Positions 1 to 7,052 are shown, counted from the first letter of the stretch. The stretch is 15,850 bases of DNA from Williamwhitmania sp035530955 (GCA_035530955.1 DATKTT010000279.1:1-15850); one strand, 5' to 3'. Notes: a model not told the origin generated them from the sequence alone. Translations and numbers: made by a program.

Positions 1-85
1 TATCCTTGACCAGAAAAGCTCCGAAGTCTGGAATAATTACTCTGTTGTGTTTTTCCAGTAATTCTCGAAAATAATTTCCAAGCAT
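1..85 (-). CDS. HU/CCDC81-like domain protein, N-terminal fragment (runs off left edge)
   Basis: Reading leftwards from the ATG at 85-83, 28 codons are open to the edge of the window, beginning MLGNYFRELL and continuing with the motif RVIIPDFGAFLV. An N-terminal helix followed by V-I-x-P-x-[FL]-G-[AG]-F is the signature of the HU-CCDC81 type domain at the start of many Bacteroidota proteins, often followed by a membrane segment and a SPOR peptidoglycan-binding domain. Only the first domain is visible here, so the rest of the protein and its function cannot be stated. An alternative ATG six bases upstream (90-88) is in a different frame and stops after 17 codons. The gap to the next gene (86-181) is AT-rich, with no convincing terminator or promoter. 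Family assignment is from motif recognition on a short fragment. Confidence 0.6.
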   Translation of the reverse strand, partial: MLGNYFRELLEKHNRVIIPDFGAFLVKD

Positions 86-181
86 GGCATATTTATTTTA
101 TAAAGCGTTAAAGTTTACAAATAAAATATGAGTTTGCCAAAAAAAATGGTTGGTAATCGACATCTGTGCTGGTTTTAGTTG

Positions 182-556
182 TTATACCTGACAAACCTGA
201 TTAACGACTCGGGATATTTTTTCAATAGAAAAAGGCTTCGTAATTAGGTCGCTGAATCCTACATCTTTAAAATCTGCAAAAAAATTAATAGGGTTGTGAG
301 CTGTGATTGCAACTATGGGGATTTGGTTTTTGGGAAAGGGTAAGGTGCTTCTAATGTAACGTGTAGTTTCAATACCATTCATTACAGGCATTTCAATGTC
401 CATAAAAATGGCATCAAAATTATTTTTTAAGAGCAAGTCAATCGCAATTTTTCCATTCTCTGCCTCCATGTAGGTAGCCGGAATTTTTTTTAGAATTTCA
501 GCGAGCAGAAGTCGGTTTACAAAAATGTCGTCGACGATGAGAATACTATAAGGCAT
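182..556 (-). CDS. Single-domain response regulator (CheY-like receiver)
   Basis: This 124-aa protein is one receiver domain with no output domain. It has the acidic pair D9/D10, phospho-acceptor D53 in the FMDIEMP segment, switch threonine T85 and the conserved lysine K107 in TKPF, so it should be phosphorylatable. It starts 17 bp after the stop of the Crp/Fnr-like gene on the same strand, so the two are probably co-transcribed. No cognate kinase is adjacent on this strand. The divergent chemotaxis cluster offers CheA, but a hybrid kinase elsewhere is equally possible. The MDIEMPVMNG pattern is more like receivers of hybrid kinases and phosphorelays than like the classical CheY that interacts with the flagellar switch (inference). 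Domain identity is certain; partner and output are unknown. Confidence 0.93.
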   Translation of the reverse strand: MPYSILIVDDIFVNRLLLAEILKKIPATYMEAENGKIAIDLLLKNNFDAIFMDIEMPVMNGIETTRYIRSTLPFPKNQIPIVAITAHNPINFFADFKDVGFSDLITKPFSIEKISRVVNQVCQV

Positions 557-573
557 GGCTGTGATGGTTTTGG

Positions 574-1245
574 TTATCCTAATTTACTAAGTGTTTCTAT
601 GATTGGCTGACTGTTAATGGTGATGTTTTTTCCTTGAACCGTAATGAGCTTGTCATTTTTGAATTCAGTGAGTGTGCGTATAAGACTCTCCTTGGTGGTG
701 CCTGCAAACTCCGCAAGTTCTTGCCTCGACAGCGGTAGGCAAAAGGTATTGCTGTTGTATATTACCTGCGAAAAGTAGAGAAGAATGTCCGCCAATTTAC
801 CGGGTAGCTGCTTGTAGGATAGCGCCGCTAAGCGAGAGATTAAAAAACGATTCTCATCGGAAATAGTATGCATAATCTCCTTTGCAAAGGTAGGGTTTTC
901 TGACAGCAACCTTTGAAAAAAGGGATAGTCGATATAAATAACAGTGGTTGGGGTAATGCCCGAAAAAGAGCAGGAAAATGTGTTGCTATTAATTAGGTTG
1001 TCAATGCCAAGGAAGCATCCTGCCTTACAAAGTTTTACAATTATATGCTTCCCCTTTCTCGTTTCAAGGTGCATCTTAGCAATGCCTTCAACAAGAAGAA
1101 GAATACTCGATGTGTGACTATTTTGCTTAACTAAAATATCATTGTTGTCAAACGATACTTGGCTTGTATGACTTTTTAACTCCTGAAGTTGTTGGGGAGT
1201 TAAACACTGGATCCAACTTGAATTTTCGAGTAAGTTTTGAAACAT
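574..1245 (-). CDS. Crp/Fnr-family transcriptional regulator
   Basis: The 223-aa protein has an N-terminal cyclic-nucleotide-binding-type beta-barrel (about residues 10-125), a dimerisation helix, and a C-terminal winged helix-turn-helix containing SRQELAEFAG followed by recognition helix TTKESLIRTL. The Glu and Arg of that helix occupy the positions of the DNA-contacting E...R pair of CRP and FNR. The FNR-specific serine position is Ile. Cysteines occur at about 14, 73, 77 and 92, but not in the N-terminal spacing of the FNR iron-sulfur cluster, so the ligand is unknown and may not be oxygen. It is transcribed away from the chemotaxis operon and shares a 148-bp gap with it that contains two FNR-type palindromes, suggesting autoregulation and control of the che genes. 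It probably forms an operon with the downstream receiver gene. A terminal tail of about 15 residues follows the wing. Confidence 0.92.
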   Translation of the reverse strand: MFQNLLENSSWIQCLTPQQLQELKSHTSQVSFDNNDILVKQNSHTSSILLLVEGIAKMHLETRKGKHIIVKLCKAGCFLGIDNLINSNTFSCSFSGITPTTVIYIDYPFFQRLLSENPTFAKEIMHTISDENRFLISRLAALSYKQLPGKLADILLYFSQVIYNSNTFCLPLSRQELAEFAGTTKESLIRTLTEFKNDKLITVQGKNITINSQPIIETLSKLG

Positions 1246-1294
1246 AGATGATTATATATTTGGCTGGAAAAGTAAGAAATAATTTCGTCATTAG

Positions 1295-1308
1295 TTGATG
1301 TATATCAC
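1295..1308. promoter_or_regulatory. FNR-type operator (TTGAT-N4-ATCAC)
   Basis: The 14-bp inverted repeat TTGATGTATATCAC matches the FNR consensus TTGAT-N4-ATCAA at nine of ten defined bases. It lies between the Crp/Fnr-like gene (minus) and the first receiver gene (plus). On the minus strand a TACTTTTC sequence at 1274-1267, close to the Bacteroidota -7 element TAnnTTTG, would place a start near 1260 and this operator near -41, the usual class II activator position. That promoter reading is inference. Confidence 0.6.
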
Positions 1309-1316
1309 CGTTCTTT

Positions 1317-1330
1317 TTGCTGAAAAGCAA
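1317..1330. promoter_or_regulatory. Second Crp/Fnr-type palindrome (TTGCT-N4-AGCAA)
   Basis: This is a perfect 5-bp inverted repeat with 4-bp spacing, the same architecture as an FNR site (TTG-N8-CAA). Its centre is 22 bp, about two helical turns, from the centre of the site at 1295-1308, so two dimers could bind the same DNA face. On the plus strand it is upstream of a weak -7-like TAATTTTC at 1364-1371, a possible promoter of the che operon. The plus-strand promoter itself is not clear. Confidence 0.5.
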
Positions 1331-1393
1331 GACCAAATAGGAGGATAATTAATTGGGAATGTCTAATTTTCACAGAAATTTAAAACAGTTGTC

Positions 1394-1759
1394 GTGTCGA
1401 AGTATATTCTTATTATTGACGATTCAGAAACCAACCTTGTGCTGTTGGAGGCAGTTCTGGAACAGGAGGGCTATCAAACTATCCTTGCTAGAAATGTTGC
1501 TGATGGATTAAAGGCTATGTGGGTTCAGAAACCTTCCCTCATTCTTCTCGATCTCTTGATGCCAAAACGTTCTGGAATCGATTTTTTGGAGGAGATGAAG
1601 CAGAGCAATCAATTTGATGATGTTCCTGTATTTGTTGTAACCGCTGCCAATGAAGGACTTAAGCCACAGGTAATGAAGTTTGGCGTGGCGGGTTACTTTA
1701 CCAAGCCTATTGACATCAAAACCTTAACGGTAAAGGTAAAGGAGATTCTAAATAGTTAA
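1394..1759 (+). CDS. CheY-like single-domain response regulator
   Basis: This 121-aa receiver has D9/D10, phospho-acceptor D53 in LILLDLLMP, switch threonine T83 in FVVTAAN and K104 in FTKP. It has no output domain. The start is taken as GTG at 1394 because the product then begins MSKYILIIDD, the usual receiver N-terminus, and no in-frame ATG lies upstream. An AGGAGG at 1339-1344 is too far away to serve this start. It is the first gene of the chemotaxis block and precedes the 589-aa DxxxQ protein by 11 bp, so the pair is probably translated together. Likely role (inference): phosphorylated by the CheA encoded downstream. It lacks the aromatic residue before the lysine loop that the other CheY has (W102), so the two receivers probably have different partners. 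Confidence 0.92.
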   Translation: MSKYILIIDDSETNLVLLEAVLEQEGYQTILARNVADGLKAMWVQKPSLILLDLLMPKRSGIDFLEEMKQSNQFDDVPVFVVTAANEGLKPQVMKFGVAGYFTKPIDIKTLTVKVKEILNS

Positions 1760-1770
1760 AAGGGTTTATT

Positions 1771-3540
1771 GTGGAGAATCAGAACACCCATCTTTCAATT
1801 TCAGAGATTTCCGGTTTTTTCTGGCAGATAGACCAGAAAATACAGCAGCTTCATACCTGTTCAAGTGAAGATTTTTTGGCGCTGAACGGAGCCTTTAAAC
1901 AATTTTATAAACAGTCGAAGGAGTTGGAATCCAACGCAAAAGAACTATTTAGTCTTGTATCGGGCCGTGATGGTACTGTTTTGTTTCAGCAGCTAAAATC
2001 GTTTTACCTACAGCTCGAAGCGGATCAAATTTTGCTTAGTCATTTCTTTCGAGATTCAAAAAAATCGATGGAGGATATTTCCCAGAGCATCGACGATTTG
2101 TTTTTTCCCCTTAAAAATCTGACGCAGGACCTTCTTACCCTGAAATTTTTGGTGGCCAACAAGCAGTTGAATTCTTTGTGCAACGATGAAGCGAAAATTG
2201 GCGGCCTTATAGCGGAGACGGAATCTATCTTAACTGCAGTAGCAGAAATAAGAAATATTTGTGTTAACTCGGCAAAGTTAATAGGACAGTTTAAGTTGGG
2301 ATACTCCAACGGTGTTGATGTTTTTGATGTTCAAGCAACCGCTCAGCTGGAGGCTGTTGATGAGATTCTTGAATACTCACACTCTGCCATTGTGCTGTTT
2401 GGTGAAAAGTACGATGGCGCCAAGGGGATGCTTGCCAGCTTATCTGCAAAGACTGAACAAACTACCAACAGCATTGGTGATATTGTCACAAAGTTGCAGT
2501 ATCAGGACATTATTCGCCAGAAGATGGAGCATATTCAAGCTTCGCACAAAGGGTTTATCAGGGAGCTTGATGATGAGGCTGGCCATAACGACGAGCAGAT
2601 TCATCTTTCCATATTTTCTAAGATTCGAGACATTGCAGAACTTCAAGCCGCTCAGTTAATACATGCCAATAAGGAATACCAATCTGCCATTGAAGTAATA
2701 ACAGGAAACTTTAAGTCCATTGGTCATAATTTAGGCGATATTGTTCAGCTGTGTAAGGTGTTTACCAATGGCAACGTAGAAAATGAAGAATCACACTTTC
2801 TCCAGCTGTCCAATAGGCTCGAAAGGGCATCGAAGGTTATTCATCAGTCTATTCAGTTTTCGCAAAAATCAATTGTATATCTGCAGGGGATCATTAAGCT
2901 TACAGCAGACTTCTTAGACTCTATTGCAAAGCTACCCAGTCAGCTGGAATCGCTTAAAGAGCGATTGCAGAATGTTTATTGTTTGGAAGGACTCCAGAGC
3001 AATACTGAAAAACAAATCACTGAACTTCTTCAGGACCTTAATTCGAATAGGCATATTATTGTAACTTCCCAATATAAAACAAATCAACTTCTTGAGGCAC
3101 TTACCAATTCTATTTCCGGCAGCGCACTACTTGGAAAAGAGAATGGTTCGTTAATGAAGGTTGCTGATGAGTTGCGAGCAGTTTTAGTTAAGTTGAAGGA
3201 AAAGAGCTCCAAGGTGGAAAATATATTATCGAAGAACCTTCAGCTTGGGTCTACAGTTAAAGATAGTATTGCCAGTTCGGTGGAGGCTTGTAAATACTAT
3301 GACTTTTTTGAGCGAGTAATTGTTGAAATTATTGGGGAGTTGAACCAGATTAGTGAAATGGTGGCCTCAAATCGTGAATCACCTAGCTCTATCGGAGACA
3401 ACCTCAAGAATATAAAACGGCTCTACACCATGGAGAGTGAGCATAGCATTCATGAAAATGTGATCAATAAAAATATGGGAAATCAGGAAAACGATAGCAA
3501 TACAGATACCTCGCAGCAATCTAATATTGAGTTTTTTTAA
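1771..3540 (+). CDS. Large soluble helical protein with CheZ-like DxxxQ motif (putative CheY phosphatase or signalling scaffold)
   Basis: I do not recognise a named family over the full 589 aa. There is no signal peptide or membrane segment, and the sequence is mostly amphipathic helix, like the cytoplasmic part of a receptor. The conserved signalling hairpin of methyl-accepting proteins is absent. Residues 242-253 read LQYQDIIRQKME: D246 and Q250 reproduce the D-x-x-x-Q spacing of the CheZ catalytic pair (D143/Q147 in E. coli), within a similar helical setting. A related segment at 509-519 (YYDFFERVIVE) keeps the Asp but has Arg at the Gln position, suggesting an internal duplication with one degenerate copy. 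The last 20 or so residues are a hydrophilic Asn/Gln/Ser/Asp-rich linker ending in NIEFF. The gene sits directly between two CheY-type genes and a STAS gene upstream of cheA, fitting a modulator of CheY phosphate. The start is GTG. Phosphatase activity is inference. Confidence 0.75.
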   Translation: MENQNTHLSISEISGFFWQIDQKIQQLHTCSSEDFLALNGAFKQFYKQSKELESNAKELFSLVSGRDGTVLFQQLKSFYLQLEADQILLSHFFRDSKKSMEDISQSIDDLFFPLKNLTQDLLTLKFLVANKQLNSLCNDEAKIGGLIAETESILTAVAEIRNICVNSAKLIGQFKLGYSNGVDVFDVQATAQLEAVDEILEYSHSAIVLFGEKYDGAKGMLASLSAKTEQTTNSIGDIVTKLQYQDIIRQKMEHIQASHKGFIRELDDEAGHNDEQIHLSIFSKIRDIAELQAAQLIHANKEYQSAIEVITGNFKSIGHNLGDIVQLCKVFTNGNVENEESHFLQLSNRLERASKVIHQSIQFSQKSIVYLQGIIKLTADFLDSIAKLPSQLESLKERLQNVYCLEGLQSNTEKQITELLQDLNSNRHIIVTSQYKTNQLLEALTNSISGSALLGKENGSLMKVADELRAVLVKLKEKSSKVENILSKNLQLGSTVKDSIASSVEACKYYDFFERVIVEIIGELNQISEMVASNRESPSSIGDNLKNIKRLYTMESEHSIHENVINKNMGNQENDSNTDTSQQSNIEFF

Positions 3541-3562
3541 TGGCAACCAAACCAAGCTACAT

Positions 3563-3901
3563 ATGAAAAAGTTGACTTACAAGGTAATTCTACCTTTGCC
3601 TGAAGACAAAGACAAAGCAAAAGCATCTATTGTTTTAGGTGGTGATCTTACAATTAATACAGCCAAGGAGCTATCAGTGCAATTGGCCAAGGTAATAGTT
3701 GATCATGAGAACTTTCATATTAAAATCGCGGCTGTAGAAAACCTTGATCTAGCCTTTCTACAAGTGATTCACTCCTTTGTTGTTTCGGCCAAGGAAAAGG
3801 GAAAGACGGTAACAATTTCTTCCTCACTTAGTCCAGAGATCTCACTGCTTGTAAAGAATGGTGGGTTATCTCGTATATTATCACCTGAAATTAAAATGTA
3901 A
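3563..3901 (+). CDS. STAS-domain protein (anti-sigma-antagonist/MlaB-like fold)
   Basis: About 112 aa from the ATG at 3563 (MKKLTYKVIL). The reading frame is open further upstream to a TTG inside the end of the previous gene, but that overlap is unnecessary and the ATG start gives the usual STAS N-terminal strand. The pattern fits a STAS domain: an initial beta strand, a second strand leading into TINTAKELSVQLAKVI, the strand IKIAAVENLDLAFLQVIHSFV, then a helix, the strand KTVTISSSL, and a terminal helix. At the position where SpoIIAA-type antagonists carry a phosphorylatable Ser (D-S-[ST]-G), this protein reads LDLAFLQ with no Ser or Thr, so regulation by Ser phosphorylation is unlikely. STAS proteins occur in some non-flagellar chemotaxis clusters as binding partners. 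It lies 22 bp after the DxxxQ gene and 20 bp before cheY. Its partner is unknown. Confidence 0.78.
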   Translation: MKKLTYKVILPLPEDKDKAKASIVLGGDLTINTAKELSVQLAKVIVDHENFHIKIAAVENLDLAFLQVIHSFVVSAKEKGKTVTISSSLSPEISLLVKNGGLSRILSPEIKM

Positions 3902-3921
3902 TCGATAACTATTGGCACGAT

Positions 3922-4287
3922 ATGGCAAAAGTAATTTTAATTGTAGATGATTCGGAAAGCATACGGGAAGTCGTAAGCTTTACGCTTGAAAATGAAGGCT
4001 TTAATGTCCTTGCTGCAGTAGATGGGAACGATGCCTTACGTTTTTTGGATAATTCGCCTATTGACCTGATAATAACTGACTTGCATATGCCAAACATGGA
4101 TGGCATAGCGCTTATTAAGGAAGTTAGGGCAATGGAATTTTATAAGCACGTTCCAATTCTTTTCCTAACCACTGAATCTCAAGCAGCTAAAAAGATGGAG
4201 GCTAAGGAAGCCGGTGCAACCGGATGGATTATTAAGCCATTTGTTCCGACCAAGCTTATTGCTGCACTATCAAAGGTTATGAGGTGA
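3922..4287 (+). CDS. cheY: CheY chemotaxis response regulator
   Basis: This 121-aa receiver has D9/D10, phospho-acceptor D53 in IITDLHMPNMDG, switch threonine T83 and K105 in the WIIKPF loop. Trp102 stands where E. coli CheY has the switching aromatic Tyr106. The KEAGATGWIIKPF ending is typical of genuine chemotaxis CheY proteins rather than phosphorelay receivers. Its stop codon overlaps the start of cheA (TGATG at 4285-4289), indicating translational coupling, so this is the most likely direct substrate of that kinase. Since no flagellar switch is present in the window, the downstream target is unknown and could be gliding, pili or a non-motility output. Confidence 0.93.
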   Translation: MAKVILIVDDSESIREVVSFTLENEGFNVLAAVDGNDALRFLDNSPIDLIITDLHMPNMDGIALIKEVRAMEFYKHVPILFLTTESQAAKKMEAKEAGATGWIIKPFVPTKLIAALSKVMR

Positions 4288-6335
4288 TGGATAACTTTAA
4301 GAAAAAATTTATTGAGGAGGCCTACGATTTAATCGACAGCCTCGAAAAGTCCCTCTTGGTGCTTGAAGACAATCCTGAGGACATCCAGATAATTCAGCAG
4401 GTCTTTCGAATTATGCATACCCTCAAAGGGAATAGTGCCATGTTTGGCTTCGTAAGCATCGATCAGTTTACGCATAATCTGGAAACGCTCTACGATTCTA
4501 TTCGAAACGGTAAGCTTAAGGTTAACAGATCAATATTGGATATTACGCTTGAATCAGTGGACCATCTAAAGCGACTGTTGGACGAGGATTCTGAGAAGGA
4601 TGTAGATGTGGACCGACAGCATCAGGCGCTACTCGATCGCATGGCACAAATTGTTGTTGGTGCTTCTATGACTTCATTGGAGCTGAAGTTGGATAAGTCT
4701 ACCGGAGTTACTTCGGATGGAAATGCAAAGACTTACTTTATCTATTTTGAGCCTAAGGAGGAGATTTTTCGAAATGGAACTAATCCCCTCTATTTAATTG
4801 ATGAGCTTCATACCCTGGGGCATGCTATTTCATTTGCTCATCTTACTAAAGTTCCGAGGATTGCAGATATTGCATATGACCAGTGCTACACCTATTGGGA
4901 AATTATATTGGCGACCCCTCACAATGTTGGTGCAATAAGTGATGTTTTCATCTTCGTGGAGGATGAGTCAACGCTTGAAATTAGCCAGATAAGTAATAAA
5001 AATCTACTGGCGGATAACGATTTTCTTGCTGCACTTAATGGAATTGCAGCCGAGGGGAACGATATCGGTATCGCTGCGATTCAAAAATTAGCTTCTCGGG
5101 CGAATCACACCAAGGTTAAAGCTCAGCTAGAAATGGCCAACAATGGAAAGAGCAAACCCAAGGATACAATAATATCCAGCATTCGCGTTTCCGCTGATAA
5201 GCTTGACCAGCTCATGAACCTTGTAAGCGAACTAGTTACTACACAAGCGCGGTTGAGCTTGTTTGCAGAGCAGAATCCAGTTCCTGGATTGCTGGCCATT
5301 TCTGAGAATGTGCAGAAACTTTCCCGACAATTGCGCGATAATGCATTTAGCATTGTGCTCATTCCCATTGATAACATGCTGACCCGCTTTCAGAGACTTG
5401 TCCGTGACCTTTCGAAAGAACTTGGAAAGGATGTGGTCTTTCTCACGGAAGGTGCCGAAACCGAACTTGATAAAACCATTATTGAGGGGCTTACCGATCC
5501 GCTGATGCATATTTTAAGGAATAGCCTTGATCATGGTATTGAGGATGCGGCAGTAAGAAAGCAGAAGGGAAAGCCTGCTCAAGGTAAAATCATTCTAAAA
5601 GCCTTCTATTCTGGTGCAAATGTTCATATTCAAATTTACGATGACGGTGCAGGTATCGACCCTGAAAAGATACGCCACAAGGCTATTTCCCAAGGGATTA
5701 TTACTCCAGAAAAAAAGTTAACAAACAAGGAAATATTCGATATCATTTTTCTACCCGGTTTTTCTACAGCCACTAAGGTAACCGATGTATCCGGTCGCGG
5801 TGTTGGTATGGATGTGGTAAGGCGAAAGATTGCTGAAATTAGAGGTGAGGTTGAGGTGGATTCAGAGTTGGGCGTTGGTACAACTATAACCATTAAGTTA
5901 CCACTTACCTTATCCATAATCGACGGTTTACTTGTAAAAATAGAGGATACGTCATTTGTTATTCCGCTCTCGGTTGTGGATAAAATATTTGCCATCGAAC
6001 ATGCGCAGTTGGTTAATAAATTCAATAATCTGGTTGTTCTAGATGGGGCACAGGTGCCATTCTTCTATCTTCGTGAAGAATTTAATATGGATGTGAATGA
6101 TACCACTCACTTTGAGGAGATCGTGGTGGTAAAATTTGAGGAGAAACGGGTAGGACTGGCTGTTGATACCGTGATTGGTGAGTACCAAGCAGTGCTGAAA
6201 CCTTTGGGCAAACACTTCAAATCCCACGAAATGATCTCAGGAGCCACAATCTTGGGCGACGGAACAGTTGCCTTGGTAATGGATACTAATAAAATGATTA
6301 AAACCTTTCTTTCAAAAGCACCGATCGACAAGTAG
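4287..6335 (+). CDS. cheA: Chemotaxis histidine kinase CheA
   Basis: The 682-aa protein has the five-domain order of CheA. P1/Hpt (about 1-105) carries phospho-accepting H44 in MHTLKGNSAMFGF. A P2-like middle domain (about 145-235) of the type with LYLIDELHTLGHA may bind response regulators. P3 dimerisation helices start near 295 (SADKLDQLMNLVSELV). The P4 ATPase has N-box NSLDHGIED near 411, DDGAGID near 451 and GRGVGMDVV near 502. The CheW-like P5 domain (about 545-680) starts at LLVKIEDTSFVIPLS. All catalytic motifs look intact. The ATG at 4287 overlaps the cheY stop by one base; a GTG at 4284 is an alternative start one codon longer. CheA autophosphorylates on the Hpt domain of its partner subunit and passes phosphate to CheY and CheB. 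No methyl-accepting receptor is present in the window to control it. Confidence 0.97.
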   Translation: MDNFKKKFIEEAYDLIDSLEKSLLVLEDNPEDIQIIQQVFRIMHTLKGNSAMFGFVSIDQFTHNLETLYDSIRNGKLKVNRSILDITLESVDHLKRLLDEDSEKDVDVDRQHQALLDRMAQIVVGASMTSLELKLDKSTGVTSDGNAKTYFIYFEPKEEIFRNGTNPLYLIDELHTLGHAISFAHLTKVPRIADIAYDQCYTYWEIILATPHNVGAISDVFIFVEDESTLEISQISNKNLLADNDFLAALNGIAAEGNDIGIAAIQKLASRANHTKVKAQLEMANNGKSKPKDTIISSIRVSADKLDQLMNLVSELVTTQARLSLFAEQNPVPGLLAISENVQKLSRQLRDNAFSIVLIPIDNMLTRFQRLVRDLSKELGKDVVFLTEGAETELDKTIIEGLTDPLMHILRNSLDHGIEDAAVRKQKGKPAQGKIILKAFYSGANVHIQIYDDGAGIDPEKIRHKAISQGIITPEKKLTNKEIFDIIFLPGFSTATKVTDVSGRGVGMDVVRRKIAEIRGEVEVDSELGVGTTITIKLPLTLSIIDGLLVKIEDTSFVIPLSVVDKIFAIEHAQLVNKFNNLVVLDGAQVPFFYLREEFNMDVNDTTHFEEIVVVKFEEKRVGLAVDTVIGEYQAVLKPLGKHFKSHEMISGATILGDGTVALVMDTNKMIKTFLSKAPIDK

Positions 6336-6342
6336 GTGTAAG

Positions 6343-6350
6343 TATTTTTG
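6343..6350 (+). promoter_or_regulatory. Candidate Bacteroidota -7 element upstream of cheW
   Basis: TATTTTTG matches the Bacteroidota -7 consensus TAnnTTTG exactly and lies in the 91-bp gap between cheA and cheW, about 77 bp before the cheW ATG. No clear -33 TTTG is seen 19-21 bp upstream, and an 8-bp match in AT-rich DNA can arise by chance. It could give cheW extra transcription independent of cheA. Confidence 0.3.
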
Positions 6351-6426
6351 CTATTGATGGAAAGAAACTTTTGTATGGAATTGTTGCAAAGTCAAGTATT
6401 ATAACAAAAGAAAAGGAGATAAAGGC

Positions 6427-6951
6427 ATGAGCGAAAATGACTTCTCAAATGTAAACTCTTACCTTTCATTTAAGCTGGGTGAAGAGGAATTTGCTGCCAA
6501 TGTTGGCAAAGTATTGAATATCTTGGAGATGACCAAGATTACCGAAGTTCCAAAAGCTCCCAACTACATGAAAGGGGTAATCAATCTTCGTGGAGCGGTA
6601 TTACCGGTAATTGACACGCGAGTAAAGTTTGGAATGTCTCCAGCAGTTTATACACCGAATACCTGTATTATTGTGCTCGATATCGATATGGATGGTGAAT
6701 CGGTGCACGTTGGAGCTCTGGTTGATTCCGTGCAGGCAGTTTTGGAACTTGAGAAGGAGAAAATTCTGCCTCCACCAAGCATTGGAAGTAAGTATAAGTC
6801 TGAATTTATTGAGGGCGTTGCCAATGTTGATGACCGGTTTGTCATGATATTGGATATGGATATGGTTTTTTCGTCCAATGAGTTAACAAACATGAAAGAC
6901 ACCGCAGTGGAAACTGCAAAAACTGCAGACATTGAGGAAGTTGGCTTGTAA
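6427..6951 (+). CDS. cheW: Chemotaxis coupling protein CheW
   Basis: The 174-aa protein is a single CheW domain: SYLSFKLGEEEFAANVGKV at the N-terminus, then TEVPKAPNYMKGVINLRG and AVLPVIDTRVKFGM, which hold the conserved Arg of the G-x-I-N-L-R-G loop. CheW links receptor hairpins to CheA P5 in receptor arrays. The C-terminal 20 or so residues form a short variable acidic tail. It follows cheA by 91 bp and is the last gene before a strong terminator. Its presence implies that methyl-accepting receptors are encoded elsewhere in the genome. Confidence 0.96.
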   Translation: MSENDFSNVNSYLSFKLGEEEFAANVGKVLNILEMTKITEVPKAPNYMKGVINLRGAVLPVIDTRVKFGMSPAVYTPNTCIIVLDIDMDGESVHVGALVDSVQAVLELEKEKILPPPSIGSKYKSEFIEGVANVDDRFVMILDMDMVFSSNELTNMKDTAVETAKTADIEEVGL

Positions 6952-6990
6952 CTAATCTTTTTCAATATCTCTTAGGAACTACTAAACTTG

Positions 6991-7030
6991 GTTCGCATCA
7001 GACAATTTTGCTTGATGCGAACATTTTTTT
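6991..7030 (+). terminator. Rho-independent terminator after cheW
   Basis: A perfect 10-bp stem pairs GTTCGCATCA (6991-7000) with TGATGCGAAC (7013-7022) around a 12-nt loop, followed by A and seven T residues (7024-7030). It begins 39 bp after the cheW stop and ends only 22 bp before the ATG of the outer-membrane protein gene, leaving almost no room for a separate promoter between them. It may therefore act as a partial terminator or attenuator. Confidence 0.85.
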
Positions 7031-7052
7031 ATTAAACGGCAAATTCAATTAC

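Noticed and set aside
574..1245. Regulator as a true oxygen-sensing FNR with an iron-sulfur cluster
   Set aside because: Several cysteines exist, but not in the N-terminal cluster arrangement, and the FNR-specific Ser of the recognition helix is Ile; only the Crp/Fnr superfamily is claimed.
1339..1530. AGGAGG at 1339-1344 followed by an ATG at 1359 opening a short reading frame
   Set aside because: The frame overlaps the receiver gene in another phase and encodes no plausible protein; the Shine-Dalgarno-like sequence is not properly placed for the GTG at 1394 either.
3527..3562. Extension of the STAS protein to a TTG overlapping the end of the upstream gene
   Set aside because: It adds 12 residues unrelated to the STAS fold; the in-frame ATG at 3563 begins the expected first strand.
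5636..6025. 129-codon open frame on the minus strand inside cheA, and similar minus-strand frames in other genes
   Set aside because: Antisense shadows of strongly supported genes, with low-complexity, non-protein-like composition.
7008..7052. N-terminal extension of the barrel protein starting at TTG 7008
   Set aside because: It would lie inside the terminator hairpin and would put 15 residues before a perfect signal peptide; the ATG at 7053 is preferred.
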